Assembly (NCBI GenBank): GCA_963809965.1
Contig: CAWELU010000008.1
Coordinates: 186,001-250,000, forward strand
Length of the DNA stretch: 64,000 nt
Source of the DNA: CAIWHR01 sp963809965
Lineage (GTDB): Bacteria > Pseudomonadota > Gammaproteobacteria > Burkholderiales > Casimicrobiaceae
Direction: 5' to 3'
Part shown: piece by piece, positions 45,189 through 53,074 of the stretch
How the letters are laid out: every line of letters begins with the position of its first letter
Position numbering within the stretch: the first letter of the stretch is position 1
Program-made: the position numbers and the translations under genes
Notes under the pieces: generated by a model
The model's database searches: none
What the model saw: the letters and a program-made list of their open reading frames with translations, nothing else
Told to the model about the DNA's origin: nothing

Positions 45189-46511
45189 ATGAGTCGGTGT
45201 ACCTTCGTTCCGCCAAAGTTGCGCACGGTGAGTTCCCATGCCACAGCACTACATTCACGTGCGCTCGACTGTGCGGCGGCGCGTTGTGACCGGGTCGCGC
45301 GCGCGCGGTCGTTGCTGCGTGAAGAGGCGGTCGACGAACACGCGCCGCAGGGCATCAAGCGCGCCTTCAACTTTGATTTCAGCAAAATACAGATTGAGGA
45401 TTCTGCGGCGCGGGGCCACGAGGTTCGCTCGGGGGGAATGGTGGCGCCTCCGATCGTCCACCGCGCGCTTGCATCGCCAGGCGAGCCGCTGGCGCAGGAG
45501 CAGCGGCAGAAGTTCCAGACCGGCCTCGGCCGCTCCCTGGCGCACGTGCGGGTACATCGCGACACGCTGGCCGCCGAGTCGGCCAAGGCAGTGGACGCCG
45601 AAGCCTACACGGTCGGCGCTCACATCATCCTGGATCGCGCCCATATGCCGGGCTCACGCGCTTATGAATGGACGCTCGCGCACGAGCTTGCGCACGTAGT
45701 CCAGCAGAGCGGTAGCAGCGTGGGCGCGACCATCCCGATCGGAGCACTCGGTTCGCGTTACGAGCACGAGGCTGATCGTGCCGCCCGGCACCTGGTGCGA
45801 GGCGCGATCGCGCCACCCCAGCCCGGGACGCCGTTTCAGTTGTCCCGCCAGCCGAGGCTAACCATCGTCGACTACGACAGCGGGCTCACTGAAAAGCAAC
45901 TTGCGGTGGTTGTGGTCGAGGCCAAGAAGGCCTTGGGCAAGACTACCGAGCACAGCAAGGACAAGACAGTCAAGGGCGGGGTCGAAGTCTCGTATCGGCA
46001 AGGGCTGAAAGACATCGAGAAACTGGTGAAGCGAGGCGACGTCATCGTCTACGTCATCGGCACGGCCAAGGGGCAGAAATCCATTCCTCAGGATCGAATG
46101 GAGAAGATCGTCCGCGACATCGTCGTTGCGCAGCAGCTCCCGGTCTCTAAACTCGACGAGCGTGTGAAGCGGTTGGCCGGTGATCTCAAGGAAACGGTCG
46201 ACGAGAAGACCGGGGCCATTACGGGACGCAGTCAATACGATCCGGCGACGAGCGTTTCGATCGTGAATGTCGATCTGATACCGGCTCGGGATGCCGGCGG
46301 TCTCCGAGCGATCGCCGGGGACATCCTGCACGAAGGCCCTGGACACCGGGCGTTGCCGAGGGGCTACCACAACCCCGAGGGCAAGGGCGTGATGTCCGAG
46401 AGTATCCGCGACTCCGCAACCGAGGATCAGATTCTCTTCCAGAGCGACGAATGGGATCCGGTCAACGCGTTCCTGAAGAGTATCGTCGACGACCCAAAGT
46501 GGAACAAATGA
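45189..46511 (+). CDS. DUF4157 (eCIS core) protein with C-terminal HExxxH motif (440 aa)
   Basis: It starts at the ATG 12 bases after the previous stop (MSRCTFVPPKLRTVSSHATA). The eCIS core domain spans residues about 100-175: LGRSLAHVRVHRDTLAAESA, AEAYTVGAHIILDRAHMPGS, HELAH at 165-169. The C-terminal domain (LTIVDYDSGLTEKQLAVVVV, KDIEKLVKRGDVIVYVIGTA, QYDPATSVSIVNVDLIPARD) ends with GDILHEGPGHRALPRGYHN. HEGPGH at 381-386 could be a second metal site (HExxxH). A domain with a late zinc-like motif after a beta-rich part suggests a metallopeptidase toxin. It overlaps the next gene by four bases. Confidence 0.82.
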   Translation: MSRCTFVPPKLRTVSSHATALHSRALDCAAARCDRVARARSLLREEAVDEHAPQGIKRAFNFDFSKIQIEDSAARGHEVRSGGMVAPPIVHRALASPGEPLAQEQRQKFQTGLGRSLAHVRVHRDTLAAESAKAVDAEAYTVGAHIILDRAHMPGSRAYEWTLAHELAHVVQQSGSSVGATIPIGALGSRYEHEADRAARHLVRGAIAPPQPGTPFQLSRQPRLTIVDYDSGLTEKQLAVVVVEAKKALGKTTEHSKDKTVKGGVEVSYRQGLKDIEKLVKRGDVIVYVIGTAKGQKSIPQDRMEKIVRDIVVAQQLPVSKLDERVKRLAGDLKETVDEKTGAITGRSQYDPATSVSIVNVDLIPARDAGGLRAIAGDILHEGPGHRALPRGYHNPEGKGVMSESIRDSATEDQILFQSDEWDPVNAFLKSIVDDPKWNK

Positions 46512-48193
46512 GGATCCGACCCGAACGCAAAGTGCTCGCAGGGCCGGTGAGCACGCCGTCGCCACCCGGCGTACGCGAGGCGCTCCGCTCGCCCAGTCAG
46601 CCACTGGAGGCGGCCACGCGTGCGGCAATGGAGCCGCGGTTCGGGCATGACTTCGGCAAGGTCAGAGTCCACGCGGATCGACAAGCCGGCGAGTCCGCGC
46701 AAGCCCTCGATGCGCGGGCCTACACGGTGGGAACGAACGTGGTCTTTGCGCCAGGGCAATACGCGCCTGGATCGCCGTCGACGAACGCGCTGCTGGCGCA
46801 CGAACTCGCGCACGTGGTCCAGCAGAGCGCGGCGCCAACGGATGACCGATCGTTGGCGTTGAGCTCACCGGGCGACGCGGAAGAGCGCGAGGCGCACGCG
46901 GCTCAAGATGCGTACCTCGCCGGCGGACCGATGCCCAAACTCAGTGCCACGCGGCCGGCGATTCATCGTCAGCCGGCGCCGCCCTCCGGCAAGCATCCGA
47001 GCACCGTCACCGACACCGAGGCTCTGATTCGTACCGATCCTCCCGCCCTCAAACCGACCCGGGACAAGATCCCGGTGGGGACACGCGTCGACGTCGGCGA
47101 CACCCGAGTCACGGCCAAGGGCACATTCGTGAACGTAGTCGAGCACGGAACCGGCAAGGTGCTCGGCTGGACCGCTCAGTCGAACCTTGGGGCCAACTTC
47201 GTCTACCAGGCCAAGGTGAAGCCGGGGTGGGGACACCCCGACAAGCTTCCAGTGATGGTGTACCTCTCGCCGACCTTCACGGGCGCGACGGCGGATATCG
47301 TCGTGTATTTTCACGGCGACGCCGCTGACTACTCGGCCAGCACGGCCAACAACTATGACCGCGAGAATCCGGCCATCGGCATGGATCTCATGAGAGTCAT
47401 GAAAGGCTCCAATCAGATCATCATTGCGCCCCAGGTCAACGTGCTGGGGGGCGACATGAAGTCGCCGTGGAACACGCTGGGCGCCGGCGACTACGAGAGC
47501 ATCGTGCAGACGGTGTTAACCAATCTCAAGAGCGATCTCGGCCTCAAGGCCGCGATCCCCCGGGGCGCGCTCTCAATTGCGGGTCACAGCGGTGGGGGCA
47601 AGGCGCTCGGCCAGGCGACGAAGGATCTCGATCCGACCGGCAGCGGGGTCGCCGACGTCACGCTGGTCGAGGCGGGGTATGGCGGCGGCGAGGGCGATGG
47701 CGGTGTGTTCTCCAAGTCGTTTGTGCTCGCACGGGACTGGCTACTCGAGGGCAGGCCGGGCAAAGTCATGCGCGTTCTCACCAAGGCGACCTCGGCGGGC
47801 ACCGACACGCGCCACGCGATCGAGAACAACCCTCGCCCCGTTCCCGGCGATCCGACCAAGACCGAGGCCGGCCGAATTCCGGTGCTGGGGCTGGCCGGAA
47901 TCAAGAAAGCGATCAAGGACAAGAGGCTCGACTCCGATCTGCAGGCAGATCAGACGGACATCGCATCGGATCCGAAGACGCGCGCGGGTGGGATGCAGCT
48001 GATCCGAACCATCGTGGTGACCCGGAAAAAGGATCCCGACAAAGGCAAGGTGCAGGGGACCCTCTACGTGTTCCTGATGAAGAACCCGCCGCGCGGCACG
48101 GGTGTAGACACCCACTTCGGCGTCCGCAACGCGACCATCCGCGACATCGTATCAGGGCGCGGAAAGGGAGATACGTTCGGCGTCGCGCCGTGA
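46508..48193 (+). CDS. DUF4157 (eCIS core) protein with SH3-like and alpha/beta-hydrolase domains (561 aa)
   Basis: The ATG overlaps the previous stop. The eCIS core lies unusually close to the N-terminus: FGHDFGKVRVHADRQAGESA, RAYTVGTNVVFAPGQYAPGS, HELAH at 98-102. Residues about 175-225 (TRDKIPVGTRVDVGDTRVTA, KGTFVNVVEHGTGKVLGWTA) look like a bacterial SH3 domain. The C-terminal half is an alpha/beta hydrolase: VYFHGDAADYSASTANNYDR (oxyanion HG), IIIAPQVNVLGGDM, ALSIAGHSGGGKALGQ with Ser361, and a late THFGVRNATI holding a possible catalytic His. A lipase or esterase cargo acting on lipids or peptidoglycan-linked substrates is plausible. It is the last plus-strand gene of the operon. Confidence 0.85.
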   Translation: MRIRPERKVLAGPVSTPSPPGVREALRSPSQPLEAATRAAMEPRFGHDFGKVRVHADRQAGESAQALDARAYTVGTNVVFAPGQYAPGSPSTNALLAHELAHVVQQSAAPTDDRSLALSSPGDAEEREAHAAQDAYLAGGPMPKLSATRPAIHRQPAPPSGKHPSTVTDTEALIRTDPPALKPTRDKIPVGTRVDVGDTRVTAKGTFVNVVEHGTGKVLGWTAQSNLGANFVYQAKVKPGWGHPDKLPVMVYLSPTFTGATADIVVYFHGDAADYSASTANNYDRENPAIGMDLMRVMKGSNQIIIAPQVNVLGGDMKSPWNTLGAGDYESIVQTVLTNLKSDLGLKAAIPRGALSIAGHSGGGKALGQATKDLDPTGSGVADVTLVEAGYGGGEGDGGVFSKSFVLARDWLLEGRPGKVMRVLTKATSAGTDTRHAIENNPRPVPGDPTKTEAGRIPVLGLAGIKKAIKDKRLDSDLQADQTDIASDPKTRAGGMQLIRTIVVTRKKDPDKGKVQGTLYVFLMKNPPRGTGVDTHFGVRNATIRDIVSGRGKGDTFGVAP

Positions 48194-48251
48194 GCGCGGG
48201 CAGGTGCGCTTGGGGCGAGCCGCCACTCACGCGACAGCGGCGCTCCGGCGC

Positions 48252-49595
48252 TCACTTCCTCTCTCCAACGTCGGCACCAAGCGCTTTGCGGACCGCACGA
48301 GGCAGAATTGGCGCCTTGAGTAGATCGACTGTCACAAACGCCGCAACACCAGCCGGCGCTGCAGGTTGCGCCGGCTGCGGGAAGGTCTTGTATGGCGCGA
48401 GAGGCTCGCCTGGACGTGGGGATGCGAGCGTCGGCAAATCGGAGGTGACACCATATCCCCCGGCAAGACTTACACCCGGCAGTACGCCGAAGTTCGCGAG
48501 AGCAAATGGCATCGCGACCTTGCCGTCCGGCGCAACCGTCATGGTGAAATCGAACGACAGCGTAAGCGGCGGGACGTAAGAGAGCTTCCGGTGAGCAAGG
48601 TCGAGCAGGTCATCACCCTTGAAGCTAAAACGCAGGGCTATTGAATCGGTCTTGGTTTTCGGGAGATCGAAGCTGAACCCGGTGAGCGTCGCATATGGGA
48701 CAAGCGCAAGTGGCGCGACAAGGTTGACGCCAGACAGCTTGGCCCGCCCCGCCGGATCGCTCAGCATTGAGCCAACCCCCAGACCATAGATACCAGCCGC
48801 AGTGCCGACGGTCGCGACCTTATCGCCCGTAGTCATTCCATTCCAGATCGGGAGCGCATAGCGTTTCGCGAGAGCGAGGCCATAGTTCTTGAACGCTTCG
48901 TTCTTGCCGGCCTCCGCCGCGACCGTCTTGAGCCCGTCGCTCACTGCGTCGGTCGCATCTTCCTGCTTCGCTTCCTTGAGCGGCGGATCCGGACCATCGC
49001 GGCGGAGGATCGCATGTGATGGGTTGCCACCTTGTTGGACGACGTGCGCCAATTCATGAGCCAGCAAGTGTTGTCCGGCTTCACTCGCTGGCTCATAGCG
49101 GCCGGCACCGAACACGACGTCCGAGCCGAGCGTAAAGGCGTTCGCGCAAACCGACCGGGCGGCAGATGCGGCCAGGCTATCCGCGTGGATACGAACTCGG
49201 CTGAAATCATGACCAAAGCGCGATTCGAAAAAGACCCTCGTCATGGGGTCGAGTGGACGTCCCTGCTCGCGTAGCACTTCATTCACCACCGGGGGTGCCT
49301 CTGACAACCAGTCCTCGGTCGCCCCTTCCTTCATCTCGTGCGCAGGATCGTTGCCAGGGCGGTGTGGGGACCGGCGCAACCCTCGAATCGCGGATTCAGG
49401 GAAGCGCGTGATCTCATCGGCAAAGCGGCGAGCGTTGTACTCCAGCGGATGGTCGCTCCGCCCGACCGACAGCTTGGCGTGCTCGGGGAGTGACAGCGGC
49501 GCTCTGGCTATTCGCGTCGCACTCTCGCGCGATCCGAAATGACGCGATCGAATCGACACGTCCGTAGACGCCTTCATGGCTTTCGAAGCAAACAT
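48252..49595 (-). CDS. DUF4157 (eCIS core) protein encoded on the opposite strand (447 aa)
   Basis: The ATG giving MFASKAMKASTDVSIRSRHF is used; a TTG 11 codons upstream is also open, and neither has a strong ribosome binding site. The eCIS core spans about residues 115-190: FESRFGHDFSRVRIHADSLA, ANAFTLGSDVVFGAGRYEPA, HELAH at 180-184 in the numbering used here. The C-terminal 230 residues have no motif I recognise. They contain glycine- and alanine-rich hydrophobic stretches (KVATVGTAAGIYGLGVGSML) and beta-strands (LTGFSFDLPKTKTDSIALRF, LTLSFDFTMTVAPDGKVAMP), compatible with a membrane-inserting protein. It is convergent with the operon, so it must have its own promoter. Confidence 0.82.
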   Translation of the reverse strand: MFASKAMKASTDVSIRSRHFGSRESATRIARAPLSLPEHAKLSVGRSDHPLEYNARRFADEITRFPESAIRGLRRSPHRPGNDPAHEMKEGATEDWLSEAPPVVNEVLREQGRPLDPMTRVFFESRFGHDFSRVRIHADSLAASAARSVCANAFTLGSDVVFGAGRYEPASEAGQHLLAHELAHVVQQGGNPSHAILRRDGPDPPLKEAKQEDATDAVSDGLKTVAAEAGKNEAFKNYGLALAKRYALPIWNGMTTGDKVATVGTAAGIYGLGVGSMLSDPAGRAKLSGVNLVAPLALVPYATLTGFSFDLPKTKTDSIALRFSFKGDDLLDLAHRKLSYVPPLTLSFDFTMTVAPDGKVAMPFALANFGVLPGVSLAGGYGVTSDLPTLASPRPGEPLAPYKTFPQPAQPAAPAGVAAFVTVDLLKAPILPRAVRKALGADVGERK

Positions 49596-49817
49596 GCTGA
49601 GGGCAGTCAATGACCCGCCGTCCTTCAAATGACGGCATCACGACCGCGCGGACCATCTGGACGCAGACCACACTAGCACCGAACCAAGTACTTGCCAAGC
49701 GCCCAACTCGTGGGCTTCTTCAAATGTAAGGGGCTTCCCGTCTCGAAGCGACGTTGAAGTCGCACGGCATCGAGTGCCAAGATTGAAACGCTGAGTCATC
49801 AATCTGAAAAGGAGGGG

Positions 49818-49940
49818 AATGGCTCGATCAGTTCTTGGGTGGCAAAGACCTTGAGCATGTGAGCCGCGCCCGCGTCGACCGGATCACGGACAGCTGGGGA
49901 TCGCCGAGGCGACCTTCTACGTCTGAAAGAAGAAGTACGG
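49818..49940 (+). pseudogene. Scraps of a tyrosine integrase and of IS3 OrfA
   Basis: Bases 49820-49895 encode WLDQFLGGKDLEHVSRARVD followed by RITDS, closely matching the integrase N-terminal segment at 50598-50680 (WLDQYLGGKDLEHITRGLID). Directly after it, GIAEATFYV, a stop, and KKKYG reproduce the helix-turn-helix of an IS3 OrfA. An IS3-type element apparently inserted in an integrase copy and then decayed. Confidence 0.6.
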
Positions 49941-50172
49941 CCAGGCGAACGTCGGCTCTCAGGAACGCCAACACTCGGGCATCACTACAATCCGGCAAAT
50001 CACGGTTTCCGGGGAATGGGCGGCAGCACACGCACCGGTTGACCCTCCGAGGGGCAGCGGTGTAGCGTCGCTTTGTCCTTTCCAGACATCGACTCGGGTG
50101 ACTCAGTGATGGGTCGGTGGACGTTCGTCTGCGGTGTTGTGCCACGCTGAATCCTTCTGCGGTGAGGGGTAT

Positions 50173-50550
50173 ATGCCTTCCCGACGATTGCGAGTGTTGT
50201 GCGGCGCGGCCGGCCGCTACGGCGGCGTCATGGCGTTGGTCTCGAGCCTGCTCGTCCCCGCGGCGACGGCGCAGTCGAGCCGGGTCTTGCCCGCAAGCGC
50301 GCGGGCCGTGCTCGAGCGATTCGCCGGCGCTTGGGACGTGACGCTAACTGTCAAGAAGCTACAATCGGTGGTGGTCACGTGTGCGCTCAGCAATACCTGG
50401 GTCCTCGATGACCATTTCCTGAGGGGCGACACCGGCATCAAGTCTGACGGCAGCCACGCACTCTCCATGTTCGGCTATGACCTAGCGACTCGGACTTATC
50501 CGCTCTGGATCTTCTACACGTCGGGCCTGGTGGCCTACCTGCAGCGCGGC
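50173..50550 (+). pseudogene. DUF1579-like exported protein, C-terminally truncated
   Basis: The ATG follows GAGGGG. A signal peptide is suggested (LRVLCGAAGRYGGVMALVSS and LLVPAATAQ). Then FAGAWDVTLTVKKLQ, SNTWVLDDHFLRGDTGIKSD, GSHALSMFGYDLATRTYPLW and IFYTSGLVAYLQ match the DUF1579 family. Similarity ends near 50547, where an integrase sequence begins; about the last 60-80 residues of the domain are missing. The fold would be incomplete, so it is listed as broken, although the frame stays open into 50589. Confidence 0.65.
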
Positions 50551-50585
50551 GATACCACGCGCACCAGGCGACGGCCAAGGAGGAT

Positions 50586-51245
50586 GTGACCAAGCTGCGT
50601 TGGCTCGATCAGTATTTGGGCGGCAAAGACTTGGAGCACATCACTCGCGGCCTCATCGACCGCATCACGGACGCGAAGCTCTCGCTCGGGCATAGCAATG
50701 CGACGGTGAATCGGACGTTGGAGTTATTGCGCGCGATCCTGCGCAAGTGCGTCAACGATTGGGAGTGGCTGAATCGGGCGCCTTCGGTGCGGATGCTGAA
50801 GGAACCGACGCGGCGGATTCGCTTCCTGACCCGTGACGAGGCGCAAGCCCTCCTCCGTGCCTTACCGGAGCACCTGGCAGACATGGCGGAGTTTTCGCTC
50901 GCGACGGGCTTACGGGCGGCCAACGTCACCGGTTTACAGTGGTCGCAGTTGGATTTGGCGCGGCGATTGGCGTGGATTCATCCGGACCAGGCGAAGACGC
51001 GACGGGCCATACCGGTCCCGCTCAATGCGGAGGCGGCGGCGCTCATCAGCAAGCAGGTCGGGAAGCACTTGACGCACGTGTTTAGCTTCCAGGGCAGGCC
51101 GATCACCCAGGTCAGCACTAAAGCCTGGTACGCGGCCTTGGAGCGGTCCGGGGTCACGGATTTTCGGTGGCACGATCTACGGCACACCTGGGCGAGCTGG
51201 CACGTGCAGAACGGCACGCCACTCATTGCGCTGCAGGAGTTAGGG
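50586..51245 (+). pseudogene. Tyrosine recombinase (phage integrase family) lacking the catalytic Tyr
   Basis: The frame reads KDLEHITRGLIDRITD, NRTLELLRAILRKCVNDWEW, RRIRFLTRDEAQALLRALPE, EFSLATGLRAANVTGLQWSQ (first catalytic Arg), LAWIHPDQAKTRRAIPVPLN (Lys) and DFRWHDLRHTWASWHVQNGT (His and second Arg). The box with the last His/Trp and nucleophilic Tyr is missing: after LQELGGW the frame runs into IS30 sequence. The N-terminal arm is also short, as the frame begins at the boundary with the DUF1579 remnant. It is an inactive remnant, but it marks past island integration activity. Confidence 0.8.
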
Positions 51246-51663
51246 GGTTGGGCTCGTCGAGCGTCAAACACGCTACGTGATGCTGGTGAAGGTCGCCAGC
51301 AAAGATACCGAGACATTCGCCAATACTCTGATCAAGAACGCTCGCAAGCTGCCGCACGAACTCTACAAATCGCTGACGTGGGACCGGGGTACAGAGATGG
51401 CCGGTCACCAGCGATTCACATTGGCGACCGACATTAAGGTCTATTTCTGTGATCCTCAGAGTCCTTGGCAGCGGGGGACCAATGAAAATACAAATGGGCT
51501 ATTGCGGCAGTATTTCCCCAAGGGAACGGATATTTCTACCTACTCGCAAGCCAAGCTAAATGCAGTAGCGAGGCAACTAAATACCCGCCCAAGGAAAACG
51601 CTAAACTACGAAACACCCGCTGAACGATTTCACCAATCTGTTGCATCGACCAGTTGAATCCGC
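51246..51663 (+). pseudogene. IS30-family element, right-end fragment with transposase C-terminus
   Basis: LVERQTRYVMLVKVASKDTE, LPHELYKSLTWDRGTEMAGH, FCDPQSPWQRGTNENTNGLL and AERFHQSVAS give the C-terminal half of an IS30 transposase, including the Asp and Glu of the DDE core. The terminal repeat at 51639-51663 matches the ends at 7812/8796 and 14272. The 5' half is missing; the fragment is fused to the integrase at 51246. Together with 14098-14272, this places IS30 ends on both sides of the injection-system region. Confidence 0.8.
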
Positions 51664-52053
51664 AGTCGTACAGCCGCCGTTCATCGCCGCAGATCGTTCG
51701 ACCGTAGACGACCCTCTGCGGCCTTCCGCGCTTGGGAGAAGCGGACATTGCGGTGAGTGGATGCGTCCCCCACGGCTGCTTCAGGCAACCCCACAAATCG
51801 GCCAGTCGCGCGTTGCCGAAATCCGCGAGAAAACTGCGGCGCCTTCATAGGCCTTGCAGACTCCCACGATCAGAACCTCGCAGGACTCCCAGGGATCACA
51901 GTTGACCGTGATCGTCAGTAGCAGTCGACAAGGACTACCGCGAACCCTCGGGAATCATTTCGCCCACTCTTCATGAGATCTTGGAGTCATGGCGAAGCTT
52001 CTCCAGAACCTCTTTCGGCAGATGCAGCGATTGATTGATCGTGCTCGGACGCG
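51664..52053. other. Intergenic, no gene seen
   Basis: This gap of 390 bases has no protein-like frame. It includes an AGAAGCGGACATTGC motif near 51737, similar to dispersed GC-rich intergenic motifs elsewhere in the window. Confidence 0.4.
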
Positions 52054-52728
52054 TTAGTGCGTAGAGTGCATTGGAGCGAAATTCCCGCCGATACAGTACG
52101 TAGCGACGAGGGTCGAGACGACTACGACCAACCACGGATGCAAAAACCACGTGAGAGCTGCGAGCGCAAAATAAAAGGCGCGCAGACCGTGGTTGAAGTT
52201 CTCGGCCGCGAAGCTCGCCATGCTGGTAATTGCATCAACGAAATCTTCATGCTCGTCTGGTCGATCCGTTTGCGGGGCGGCACCAACCAGAACAACGCAA
52301 AAATTGTATTGCCGGATCGACCACGTAAACTTGAAGAACGCGTTCACGAAAACCACGATCAGCAGAATGATCTTCGCGAGCCAGACCAACCCCGATTCGT
52401 GGCGGGCAAAAGGAAGATCTGCTGCCACATCGATCACGCGGTCGGTTGTCCCAAGCATCGCGGCCAGGCCACCGAGGATCAGCAGCGAGGTTGATGCGAA
52501 GAAAGTCGCACCTGTAAGTAGGCTGTTCAGCGCGGCGATGTCAGCGATGCGGTTGTCACGTCCGAGCACATGCATGAACCACTCGCGGCGGTAGATCCGC
52601 ATCGACACCACCAAGCTTGGTATCTTGCCGGACTTGCGCTGTGCAAAATAGGTGTAGCCCACCCAACACGAAGCGAACCAGGCGAGCACGAACCAGTCAA
52701 TTAGAGGAATTCTCGGCATCCTGTGCAC
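52054..52728 (-). CDS. DUF599-family inner-membrane protein (224 aa)
   Basis: Four hydrophobic segments are visible: IDWFVLAWFASCWVGYTYFA, SLLTGATFFASTSLLILGGL, IILLIVVFVNAFFKFTWSIR and YFALAALTWFLHPWLVVVVS. The loop MRIYRREWFMHVLGRDNRIA, followed by DIAALNSLLTG, is diagnostic of DUF599 proteins, as is FNHGLRAFYFALA. The family has no established function. The start may be this ATG or the one three codons later. The gene stands alone, divergent from the M13 peptidase gene 346 bases away. Confidence 0.88.
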   Translation of the reverse strand: MHRMPRIPLIDWFVLAWFASCWVGYTYFAQRKSGKIPSLVVSMRIYRREWFMHVLGRDNRIADIAALNSLLTGATFFASTSLLILGGLAAMLGTTDRVIDVAADLPFARHESGLVWLAKIILLIVVFVNAFFKFTWSIRQYNFCVVLVGAAPQTDRPDEHEDFVDAITSMASFAAENFNHGLRAFYFALAALTWFLHPWLVVVVSTLVATYCIGGNFAPMHSTH

Positions 52729-53074
52729 TCCTCACTTTTGTTGCCAGGCGAGTCTGCAATCGAGTTAGTCATGCGATTCGCACGGCGCATACTCGAAACA
52801 ATTGCCGGGCGGGCATGGAACGCCTGACACCCCTTCTCAAAGACGGTCATCGAAATTCGAGAAAGCGGACCTCCGAGCGGAGGCGTCAGTGTCGCCCCAA
52901 GAACCGCATTGAGGCGGTTCGAATACGCTGGTACACAGCCGGGCGACGACACCGTCAACCACCGATCGGACGGCGAATCGACGAACGCCGCGCACGATCA
53001 TAAGGGATAATCCGGCCTCGGCGCAGCGACCTTCGGCAGCGCGCGCCCCTTATCGCTAACCTGAGGAACAATCT
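52729..53074. other. Divergent intergenic region, promoters not resolved
   Basis: The 346 bases between the DUF599 and M13 peptidase genes presumably hold both promoters. I could not find a convincing -35/-10 pair. A GAAAGCGGACCT motif occurs at 52861. Confidence 0.35.

Noticed and set aside
48194..48251. Terminator between the convergent DUF4157 genes
   Set aside because: Only a small GC palindrome (GGCGCTCCGGCGCTC) without a U-tract is visible; not enough to call a terminator.
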